Below are positions 1 to 5,503 of a stretch of DNA of 6,184 bases, in pieces. Below the pieces are notes generated by a model. The model did not search any database. It was given only the letters and a program-made list of their open reading frames with translations, and was not told where the DNA came from. Position 1 is the first letter of the stretch. Each line of letters begins with the position of its first letter. A program made the position numbers and the translations under genes. The DNA comes from Bacteroidia bacterium (lineage in GTDB: Bacteria > Bacteroidota > Bacteroidia > Flavobacteriales > NORP286). The stretch covers positions 1 through 6,184 of the forward strand of contig JAESTI010000130.1 in assembly GCA_016763665.1 (NCBI GenBank), read 5' to 3'.

Positions 1-458
1 ACCAAACCTGTATCCATCATATCAACATTAGACCATCCGGCTGGAATTGAATCCGCAGCGGAAAAATCTTCTGAAAAAATCTCGATTGGAAAGGCTGTAG
101 CTGACCTGCTGTTAAAAATACGCCCAGCTGAAGTATGAAAAATAGTTTTAGAAGAGCTGTTGATCGAAGTAACCGATTTTTTTATTGATTGCTTTGGAAT
201 AAACCCTCTAGAAGAATTTAAAATTGGCACAAAAACCTTTTTCTTTGGAGTTTGTTTGTCTAAATAAATAACATCTTTAATATTGTTATTTTTGTGATTA
301 ACCTGAGATTTTGCTTTAACCGGCTTTTGAGCGGTTTTTAAACCAACCATTTGTTTTGTTGCCGGTAGTTGAGCAAAAACTGAATTGCAAAAAATAACGG
401 CTAAAATAATAGACCATCCTTTTACACTTCCATTAATTTTAGGTACAGATTTTTTCAT
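1..458 (-). CDS. Secreted protein, N-terminal part (possible adhesin-type / choice-of-anchor domain), truncated by window edge
   Basis: Reading the minus strand from ATG at 458-456 gives 152 uninterrupted codons running off the left edge, so only the N-terminus is present. Residues 1-29 form a clear signal peptide: a basic start (MKKSVPK), a hydrophobic core around residues 15-24, and a V-F-A|Q signal peptidase I site after residue 29. No lipobox is present, so a secreted or periplasmic product is more likely than a lipoprotein. Residues 30-125 are a Lys/Ser/Asn-rich, low-complexity linker. At 126-146 comes a segment with an EDF...PAGW core, which resembles the opening strand of cleaved-adhesin / choice-of-anchor J beta-sandwich domains, often found in type IX secretion cargo of Bacteroidota. 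That family call rests on about 20 residues and is inference. An AAGGT Shine-Dalgarno-like motif lies 4 nt upstream of the ATG (minus 467-463), supporting the start. The C-terminal sorting domain, if any, lies outside the window. Confidence 0.75.
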   Translation of the reverse strand, partial: MKKSVPKINGSVKGWSIILAVIFCNSVFAQLPATKQMVGLKTAQKPVKAKSQVNHKNNNIKDVIYLDKQTPKKKVFVPILNSSRGFIPKQSIKKSVTSINSSSKTIFHTSAGRIFNSRSATAFPIEIFSEDFSAADSIPAGWSNVDMMDTGL

Positions 459-556
459 AGTTACCTTATAATTTGGTGTTAATTATAAATTTTTAATTCG
501 TACAGAAATTTGTTTTTTCTTGTTCTTATTAACCCATCGTCCTTAAGGGACTGAAT

Positions 557-649
557 ATGTCAAGACCCGCATACTCTATATTTAGAAGAGTTATGCAAGA
601 AACAACATTTTTAGAAGATTTCCAAGAAGAAATTAGAATTTGTCGGTAG
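557..649 (+). CDS. Possible 30-codon small ORF, doubtful
   Basis: On the plus strand, ATG at 557 opens 30 codons ending at TAG 647-649. The product begins MSRPAYSIFRR and ends EEIRICR; it is charged, with no signal peptide or membrane segment. An AAGGGA motif at 545-550 sits 6 nt before the ATG, a respectable Shine-Dalgarno-like site, but it is also half of a small hairpin (GTCC...GGAC, 539-551). I recognise no family. It is the only plus-strand candidate within a stretch of minus-strand genes, and an ORF this short arises easily by chance. I list it because the gap has no other explanation, not because coding is established. Confidence 0.15.
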   Translation: MSRPAYSIFRRVMQETTFLEDFQEEIRICR

Positions 650-714
650 TTCTACAAAATAGTTGCCACAAAACAATTTAATAGTGAGAATTTGGTTCAA
701 AACAGAATATTTTC

Positions 715-1278
715 TTATGAATTATTGTACTTATTCATAGTTGAATCTACACCATTCGTTACGAAATTTTCTACGATCTCAATGGCTATATTTAATTTAG
801 ATTGAACAGTCTCATATTCTTCATCTGTCCATTCACCTAAAACGTGATCAACTTGTTGTCCCCTTCCAAATTCATCTCCAATACCAAACCTCATGCGAGC
901 ATATTTATCCGCGCCTAAATATTGAGCAATTGATTTTAAACCATTATGGCCTCCATCTCCCCCTTTTGACCTAACTCTAATTTTTCCTAAAGGAAGACTT
1001 AGATCATCTAAAATTACGATAAGATTGGACAGTGGTATTTTGAGTTGTTGTAACCAATAGTTAATCGCTTTTCCGCTAAGGTTCATGTAGGTTGTTGGTT
1101 TAATAACATGAAGCTGCTTCCCTTTGTATTTAATAAGCGTTTTATATGAATGTCTTGCCTGTTCAAATTGGACATCATATTTATCAGCCATAGCATCTGC
1201 TATCAAAAAGCCTATGTTATGTCTTGTTTTAACATACTCTATTCCAGGATTGCCTAATGCTGTTACTAGATATTTCAA
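715..1278 (-). CDS. pth: Peptidyl-tRNA hydrolase
   Basis: This enzyme cleaves the ester bond of peptidyl-tRNAs that drop off ribosomes, recycling tRNA in the cytoplasm. The 187-residue length is typical of bacterial Pth. The key residues fall where expected from the E. coli enzyme: Asn10 (in GNPG, 9-12), catalytic His20 (in TRHNIGF), Asn66 (in TYMNLSGK), Asp92 (in ILDDLSLPLGK) and Asn112 (in GGHNGLKS). The start appears to be TTG at 1278-1276: it gives the canonical MKYLVTALGNPG N-terminus, an in-frame TGA lies four codons upstream (1290-1288), and the first internal ATG (codon 30) would delete both Asn10 and His20. No Shine-Dalgarno-like motif precedes it. The gene follows rplY in the conserved prs-rplY-pth order, but an intrinsic terminator lies between rplY and pth, and I find no clean TAnnTTTG promoter in the 98-bp gap. 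Its expression may rely on readthrough or an unrecognised promoter. Confidence 0.96.
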   Translation of the reverse strand: MKYLVTALGNPGIEYVKTRHNIGFLIADAMADKYDVQFEQARHSYKTLIKYKGKQLHVIKPTTYMNLSGKAINYWLQQLKIPLSNLIVILDDLSLPLGKIRVRSKGGDGGHNGLKSIAQYLGADKYARMRFGIGDEFGRGQQVDHVLGEWTDEEYETVQSKLNIAIEIVENFVTNGVDSTMNKYNNS

Positions 1279-1311
1279 TTTATTAAATCAAATAATATGC
1301 AATATAGATAC

Positions 1312-1348
1312 AAAAAAAGAAGGCCAGGAAAAATCCAAGCCTTCTTTT
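1312..1348 (-). terminator. Intrinsic terminator after rplY
   Basis: A perfect 10-bp stem (1315-1324 pairs with 1339-1348; AAAAGAAGGC / GCCTTCTTTT) encloses a 14-nt loop. The loop itself can form a small inner stem (GGA 1327-1329 with TCC 1334-1336). On the minus strand the hairpin ends in seven T residues (1318-1312), the expected layout for rho-independent termination of a transcript coming from rplY, whose stop is 29 nt upstream. On the plus strand only four T residues follow the GC-rich part, so it would work poorly in that direction. It separates the prs-rplY transcript from pth. Confidence 0.85.
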
Positions 1349-1376
1349 GATTATTAAGTGAAAAACAATTATTTGG

Positions 1377-2123
1377 TTATTTTCCTCCTTCGGATTTCTC
1401 TTTTCCTCCTTCGGATTTCTTTTCTCCTCCTTCAGCAGGTTTCCCTTCTCCTCCTTCTGCTTTAGGCGTTTCTCCTTCTTTAGCCTCACCTGCAGGTTGT
1501 TCACCTTCAGCTCCTTCTTCTCCCTCTTCTCCTTCCTCGCCTTCTTCTCCTTCAACTTCTGGTGTTTCTCCAAGGTCAAGTCCTCTAGGAGTAGCAATTG
1601 TTACAATTGGATTAGCCGCTGAATTCAAAATCTCTAAGTTAGCAATTGAAAGATCTCCAACTTTGAAAGATTGACCTAACTCCAAACTTTCAAGATTTAC
1701 TTCAATATTATCTGGTAAAAATTCAGGCAGTGCTTTTACGCTTAATTTTCTAAGCTTATGTCTTACTTTACCACCTTCCATTTCACCTGGAGCTTTACCT
1801 ACTAACTTTACAGGAATATCCAATTTGACCACCCTTCCTTCTGATAGTGTTAAAAAATCAGCATGCTCAATTAAATCAGATACTGGATGAAACTGAAGGT
1901 CTTGTACAATTGCTTTATACTCTTTTCCTTCAATATCAAGTAAAACCTGATAAGCTCTATCGGTATAAACCAAATCTTTAAAGTCCTGTTCGTAGACTGA
2001 AAAATACACTTGTTCTTTATCACCATAAAGTACACAAGGAATTTTACCTTCATTCCTTACTTGCTTGGTTGCTCTTTTTCCTGTCTCGCTTCTTAGCGTA
2101 GCTTTAATATTTAATGTTTCCAT
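1377..2123 (-). CDS. rplY: Large-subunit ribosomal protein L25 (Ctc/TL5 type) with long Glu/Gly-rich tail
   Basis: L25 binds 5S rRNA in the central protuberance of the 50S subunit. Residues about 1-92 form the 5S-binding domain: the start METLNIKATLRSETGK and the segment at 73-90, with the QDLQFHP and EHADF cores, are characteristic. Residues about 97-182 match the TL5/Ctc C-terminal beta domain, as in longer general-stress-protein versions. The remainder, about 183-248, is an unusual low-complexity tail: four GEE triplets (192-203), then Gly/Glu/Pro/Ala/Lys segments, ending in two KSEGGK units. Charge shifts from strongly acidic to mixed Lys/Glu along the tail. Total length of 248 exceeds the usual 190-220 of this form; such tails are known in Bacteroidota. 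The ATG start has a GAGGAAA Shine-Dalgarno-like motif immediately upstream, and the gene begins 10 bp after the prs stop, so the two are almost certainly cotranscribed. A strong terminator follows. Confidence 0.95.
   Translation of the reverse strand: METLNIKATLRSETGKRATKQVRNEGKIPCVLYGDKEQVYFSVYEQDFKDLVYTDRAYQVLLDIEGKEYKAIVQDLQFHPVSDLIEHADFLTLSEGRVVKLDIPVKLVGKAPGEMEGGKVRHKLRKLSVKALPEFLPDNIEVNLESLELGQSFKVGDLSIANLEILNSAANPIVTIATPRGLDLGETPEVEGEEGEEGEEGEEGAEGEQPAGEAKEGETPKAEGGEGKPAEGGEKKSEGGKEKSEGGK
1380..1420 (-). repeat. rplY: Two-copy 21-bp-period tandem repeat in the rplY 3' end
   Basis: Twenty identical bases at 1380-1399 recur at 1401-1420, separated by one base, giving a 21-bp (7-codon) period. 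The repeat keeps the reading frame and encodes the two terminal KSEGGK units of L25. Identity at the DNA level suggests recent duplication, probably by replication slippage, so copy number may vary among strains. Confidence 0.85.
1515..1550 (-). repeat. rplY: Four 9-bp units encoding Gly-Glu-Glu in rplY
   Basis: Four consecutive 9-bp units encode GEE four times (L25 residues 192-203). The units differ at synonymous positions (GGA/GGC, GAA/GAG), so this array looks older or under protein-level selection, unlike the identical 21-bp repeat at the end of the gene. Confidence 0.8.
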
Positions 2124-2133
2124 TTTCCTCTAT

Positions 2134-3090
2134 TTACATTGGTTGATATTCTTTTTTTATCTCAAATAATGAACTTATTGAATTATATTCATGTACATTT
2201 CTGATAGCATGCGCAAACAATTCTGCTACAGAAATATTTTTTACTTTCTCTGTGGCTCCTTCCTTTACAGGAATTGTATTACAGCAAACTAATTCTGCTA
2301 ATTTTGAATTATTGATTCGCTCATATGCTTTTCCTGATAATACTGGGTGTGTTGCTACCGCTCTAACACTAGTAGCCCCATTCTCTGTCAATAGGTCGGC
2401 AGCCTTAGTAATGGTTCCTGCAGTATCTACCATATCATCAACTAACACAATATCTTTTCCTTCCACATCACCTATAATTGTCATAGATTCTACCTCGTTT
2501 GCTCTTTTTCTTTGTTTATCACAAATGATAATATCTACATTAAAATTCTTAGCAAATTCTCTTGCTCTATGTGAGCTGCCAATATCTGGAGCACCAATAA
2601 TTAAATTCGGCAGGTTCAAGCTATTAACATAAGGAACAAAAAGGACTGATGCATCTAAATGATCTACAGGTATATCAAAAAATCCCTGTATTTGAGCAGC
2701 ATGCAAGTCCATAGTCATTATCCTATTTGCACCGGCTGCCTGAATCAAATTAGCAATTAATTTTGAGCCAATTGAAACCCTGGGTTTATCCTTTCTATCC
2801 TGTCTTGCAAATCCAAAATAAGGTATCACTACGGTTATATAATCCGCAGAAGCTCTTTTCGCAGCATCAATCATCATCAGCAACTCAAACAAATTGTCTG
2901 TTGGAGCAAATGTTGATTGTATCAAAAAGACTTTACTTCCCCTTACTGACTCATCATAACTCGGCTGAAATTCACCATCACTAAATCTATTAATGGTAAC
3001 TTTACCAAGCTCTTTCCCATAATTTGAAGCAATTTCTTCAGCTAAATAGTGAGTATTGGTACCAGAAAATAATTTAACTCCTGCCGGCAT
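2134..3090 (-). CDS. prs: Ribose-phosphate pyrophosphokinase (PRPP synthetase, class I)
   Basis: Prs makes PRPP from ribose 5-phosphate and ATP, feeding purine, pyrimidine, NAD, histidine and tryptophan synthesis in the cytoplasm. The 318-residue length is standard. Visible motifs: FSDGE at 36-40; the ATP-binding YFGFARQDRK at 91-100; the metal/active-site segment MDLHAAQIQGFFDIP at 127-141 with His130; the catalytic flexible loop at 191-197 with Lys192 and Arg194; and the PRPP/ribose-phosphate loop VDDMVDTAGT at 217-226. The loop reads KQRKR instead of the KRRPR of proteobacterial enzymes, while the essential Lys-x-Arg is kept. The segment after APD reads IGSSHRAR where most homologues carry GG. 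The ATG at 3090 gives the normal N-terminus; another ATG at 3106 is out of frame. A good promoter sits about 30 nt upstream. rplY follows after 10 bp, so prs heads a prs-rplY transcript. Confidence 0.97.
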   Translation of the reverse strand: MPAGVKLFSGTNTHYLAEEIASNYGKELGKVTINRFSDGEFQPSYDESVRGSKVFLIQSTFAPTDNLFELLMMIDAAKRASADYITVVIPYFGFARQDRKDKPRVSIGSKLIANLIQAAGANRIMTMDLHAAQIQGFFDIPVDHLDASVLFVPYVNSLNLPNLIIGAPDIGSSHRAREFAKNFNVDIIICDKQRKRANEVESMTIIGDVEGKDIVLVDDMVDTAGTITKAADLLTENGATSVRAVATHPVLSGKAYERINNSKLAELVCCNTIPVKEGATEKVKNISVAELFAHAIRNVHEYNSISSLFEIKKEYQPM

Positions 3091-3119
3091 CTTTACAGAT
3101 TTTCATGAAAAAAAGTGCG

Positions 3120-3151
3120 CAAATTTATGAAATTTTCTTCTATAATCCAAT
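3120..3151 (-). promoter_or_regulatory. Bacteroidota-type promoter of prs
   Basis: On the minus strand TAAATTTG (3127-3120) matches the Bacteroidota -7 consensus TAnnTTTG exactly. Twenty nt upstream lies ATTG (3151-3148), one mismatch from the -33 element TTTG and at the expected 19-21 nt spacing. Transcription would start near 3112-3116, giving a leader of about 25 nt before the prs ATG. This predicts that prs-rplY is transcribed independently of the upstream antiporter gene. Confidence 0.7.
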
Positions 3152-3178
3152 CATAAAGTGAATATTAGTTAAAGATGA

Positions 3179-3191
3179 GTTCAATATGAAC
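3179..3191. repeat. Short inverted repeat upstream of the prs promoter
   Basis: GTTCA-ATA-TGAAC is a perfect 5-bp inverted repeat with a 3-nt spacer, 27 bp upstream of the predicted prs -33 element. It is not followed by a T-run on either strand, so it is not a convincing terminator for the antiporter gene. It could be an operator-like site, but a repeat this short may be chance. Confidence 0.25.
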
Positions 3192-3243
3192 CTTGCAGAT
3201 GTTGTTTTAGTTAATAGCTGATACCAGATATCTTTTCTACCTA

Positions 3244-3264
3244 TATGCTATTTATTATGCTATT
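3244..3264. repeat. Two 9-bp direct repeats just after the antiporter gene
   Basis: TATGCTATT occurs at 3244-3252 and again at 3256-3264, a 12-bp period in AT-rich DNA just beyond the antiporter stop codon. No hairpin terminator is visible for the antiporter in the 180-bp gap to prs. No function is assigned. Confidence 0.3.
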
Positions 3265-3270
3265 GACTAA

Positions 3271-5193
3271 TTAACTTTCAAGCAACAATGTCACTTTATC
3301 GATACTTTTTATTGACCCAACTACAGTAACTATATCATGTAATCGCAAACGAGTATACCCATGCGATATTAATACTTCATCACCTCTCTTTATGGAAAGA
3401 ATAATGATATCGGCAGGTAACCTTAAATCGCGCAAAGCAATTCCATGCAAGCCTTTGTTTAGAACTTCTACGTCTATTGTATCCTGATCCTTATGCATCC
3501 CTAATAGTAAAGATGTTGCTTGTGGTGAACGTACCAAGTGATCAAGCAAACTAACAATTGCCGAGGTGGGTTCTACAATTAAAGCACCTAAATCATGAAA
3601 TCGATCAAAGTTTCCTCTTTCATTTAGCCTCACCACCAAATCCTTTGTTCCAAATTCCTCATATGCCATTTTGCAGATCAAAAAATTCTTAGCATCCGAC
3701 AACATCATTATAATAGCATCTGATTTTTGAGCTTCAATATTTTGTAGTTCTTCTAACGAAATTTCAGAAATTGACTTCACATCAATATCAGTAATTTCCT
3801 CAATATTGGCTTCTGAACCCAACTTTACCAATTTTACATTCCATGAATGGGATTTAAGTTGCCTGGCTAGTGCTAATGATTCCCCATCTAATCCAAAAAT
3901 CAAGGCTTCATGCACAGCAAGTTCATGGCCGCTTCCTTTTACATGGCTTTCACCAACGTGATTAATTGACCATTTGAATAAAGGAGGACCAACAAATTGA
4001 TTTAGTACAATGACAGCAATTATAATGGTCGCGAATTCCTGTCCCCATAACGTGAATTCTTCTGCTACAAGTGTAGCAAGGCCTAATCCCACTCCAGCTT
4101 GAGTAACATAAGGCATCCAGGCTATTCGGTTTAATTTCCAGGGGTCCCCACCCAAATATCCACCAATAACACCTGCAATGACCATACAGCCTAATCTTAA
4201 TGAAAAGAATATCAAGGCAATTGGCCAAACTCTCATTAACATGTCTAACGACATAGAGGCACCGATTAACGTAAAAAATGCTACGTATATCAACGGACCT
4301 ATATCATGAACTATTTTTAAAAATTCAGGCCTGTACCTCGTGTAATTCGTCACAACAAAACCACCAATAATACATATCAATAATGGCTCTGTATGAATTT
4401 CATAAGGAAGATACTCGATTGATATACTTCTTAAAGAATGAGCAAACACAAAAGCTGCATATCCTGTCGTAAGAATAAGCACTGATTTGAGATATGGATG
4501 CGATTGAATGGAAAGTACGATTTCTAAAGTTCTTCCAACTATATACCCCAGTAAAAAAGCCAGAATAAGCTCGTTCAGCAATCGTAGCAGCAAAAAAAGA
4601 TCAAATTGCTCCCCATTAACAAGTGTTTCTGCAATTGATAAATTGATTGCAAATAATATGATTACCAATACATCCTTTAATACAGTAACTCCTATTGCTG
4701 TTTGAGTAAAAGGACCTTTTGCTCTTAATTCATTAATTACTGCTATAGCCGAAGCAGGTGACCTCGCTACAAATATGGTTCCTGCAAGAATTGATACTGA
4801 AACTTTCGATGCCGTTGACATTGTTTGCATGAAAGGAAATTGATCCGCCAAATAGTATACACCAAGACTTCCCAAAATAAAGGTTACACCTAGCTGACCG
4901 ACTGTCATCCAAGTAATACTCTTCATTCTTCCGGACAACTCCCTCAAGTAGAGTTCTGACCCTGCAGCAAAGGCTATAAATCCAAGTGAAATGTCATTTA
5001 CAAAGTTTAAATTATTAGTCGATTCCCATGGGATCAGGTCTAAAATAAATGGACCAGACAATATACCCATCACAAGGAATCCCGTGATCAGTGGTAATTT
5101 AATCTTTACAAATAATTGAGCTATTTGATTGGATGCAACGGCAATAACAATGAAGCCTGCCAAAATAAGAGCTATATTAAAGAATTGATCCAA
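3271..5193 (-). CDS. Cation:proton antiporter, CPA2/Kef type, with C-terminal RCK (TrkA-N/TrkA-C) module
   Basis: This inner-membrane protein probably exchanges K+ or Na+ for H+, serving pH and ion homeostasis; the ion cannot be read from sequence. Residues about 5-406 form the exchanger domain with roughly 12-13 hydrophobic helices. The discontinuous helix carrying VARSPASA (142-149) and the following helix with Asp174 (TVLKD, 170-174) match the ion-binding core of the Na+/H+ exchanger fold. Residues about 428-545 look like a Rossmann-type RCK-N (TrkA-N) domain and 571-635 like RCK-C (TrkA-C). The nucleotide-binding loop is degenerate: at 434-439 it reads GLDGES where GxGxxG is expected. Length 640 is normal for Kef-like proteins with an RCK tail. 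The start appears to be TTG at 5193: TAA lies immediately upstream in frame, and the first ATG (codon 42) would remove the first helix and part of the second. It diverges from metK and lies 180 bp upstream of prs, which has its own promoter. No Kef regulatory partner (KefF/KefG-like) is visible. Confidence 0.9.
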   Translation of the reverse strand: MDQFFNIALILAGFIVIAVASNQIAQLFVKIKLPLITGFLVMGILSGPFILDLIPWESTNNLNFVNDISLGFIAFAAGSELYLRELSGRMKSITWMTVGQLGVTFILGSLGVYYLADQFPFMQTMSTASKVSVSILAGTIFVARSPASAIAVINELRAKGPFTQTAIGVTVLKDVLVIILFAINLSIAETLVNGEQFDLFLLLRLLNELILAFLLGYIVGRTLEIVLSIQSHPYLKSVLILTTGYAAFVFAHSLRSISIEYLPYEIHTEPLLICIIGGFVVTNYTRYRPEFLKIVHDIGPLIYVAFFTLIGASMSLDMLMRVWPIALIFFSLRLGCMVIAGVIGGYLGGDPWKLNRIAWMPYVTQAGVGLGLATLVAEEFTLWGQEFATIIIAVIVLNQFVGPPLFKWSINHVGESHVKGSGHELAVHEALIFGLDGESLALARQLKSHSWNVKLVKLGSEANIEEITDIDVKSISEISLEELQNIEAQKSDAIIMMLSDAKNFLICKMAYEEFGTKDLVVRLNERGNFDRFHDLGALIVEPTSAIVSLLDHLVRSPQATSLLLGMHKDQDTIDVEVLNKGLHGIALRDLRLPADIIILSIKRGDEVLISHGYTRLRLHDIVTVVGSIKSIDKVTLLLES

Positions 5194-5503
5194 TTAAGGT
5201 TGAATGAGGTTGAGGGAAATTAAATGTTGAAAATATTCGTGTAATTGATGCCATTAAGATACAAATATTTAGAAATAATTTAGTGGTTTAAAATAATTTA
5301 CTATTCAATATCCGTATAATATGGTATTAATTTAAAAAATATAATTTTAATATTTTAATGGATTCAATTTAACATACCGCTAATTTAAAAATATCAAAAG
5401 GAATATATATAGATTTGGATATTTTCTAAATTTTCCTTTAATTGCAGATTGTACTAAGCCAAATTATAAGCCACTAATTAAAATAAGTTCTAAAATAAAG
5501 CCT
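5194..5503. other. Divergent AT-rich intergenic region between the antiporter gene and metK
   Basis: This 310-bp spacer is extremely AT-rich, above all at 5221-5450, and no credible coding sequence is visible in it. It must hold divergent control signals. On the plus strand there is an exact -7 element for metK (5410-5417). On the minus strand the best antiporter candidate is AATATTTG (5269-5262), one mismatch from TAnnTTTG, without a convincing -33 partner; I regard that as weak. A TAAGCCA direct repeat (5455-5461 and 5467-5473) lies in the metK leader. GGTAT (5333-5337) and ATACC (5374-5378) could pair distantly. I see no conserved SAM riboswitch structure. Confidence 0.6.
5384..5417 (+). 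promoter_or_regulatory. Bacteroidota-type promoter of metK
   Basis: TAGATTTG at 5410-5417 is an exact match to the -7 consensus TAnnTTTG on the metK strand. The -33 region is weak: TTTA at 5384-5387 is one mismatch from TTTG, with a 22-nt spacer that is slightly long. Transcription from here would give a leader of about 80 nt before the metK ATG. Confidence 0.55.

Noticed and set aside
1124..1357. 77-codon plus-strand ORF across the pth start and the terminator
   Set aside because: It is antisense to pth, runs through the terminator hairpin, resembles no family, and lacks a promoter or ribosome binding site.
1283..1597. 104-codon minus-strand ORF, Lys/Glu-rich and ending in a hydrophobic stretch, overlapping the rplY 3' end
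   Set aside because: It is a different frame of the purine-rich rplY tail, which automatically yields Lys/Glu/Arg codons. Its hydrophobic end is a readout of the T-rich terminator. A frameshift product fusing it to L25 is imaginable, but no slippery site with a stimulatory structure was identified.
2252..2632. 126-codon plus-strand ORF antisense to prs
   Set aside because: It lies wholly inside the well-supported prs gene and has no recognisable domain. Long antisense ORFs are common opposite conserved genes.
3962..4228. 88-codon minus-strand ORF inside the antiporter gene
   Set aside because: It is an alternate frame within a continuous membrane-protein reading frame, Cys/Trp-rich and unlike any family.
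4508..4705. 65-codon plus-strand ORF antisense to the antiporter, and a similar 73-codon one at 2763-2984
   Set aside because: Both lie opposite strong genes, with no motifs or start signals.
5194..5503. SAM riboswitch or other structured RNA upstream of metK
   Set aside because: The leader is mostly A and T with no multi-stem junction or conserved riboswitch core. The only pairings found are short and distant.
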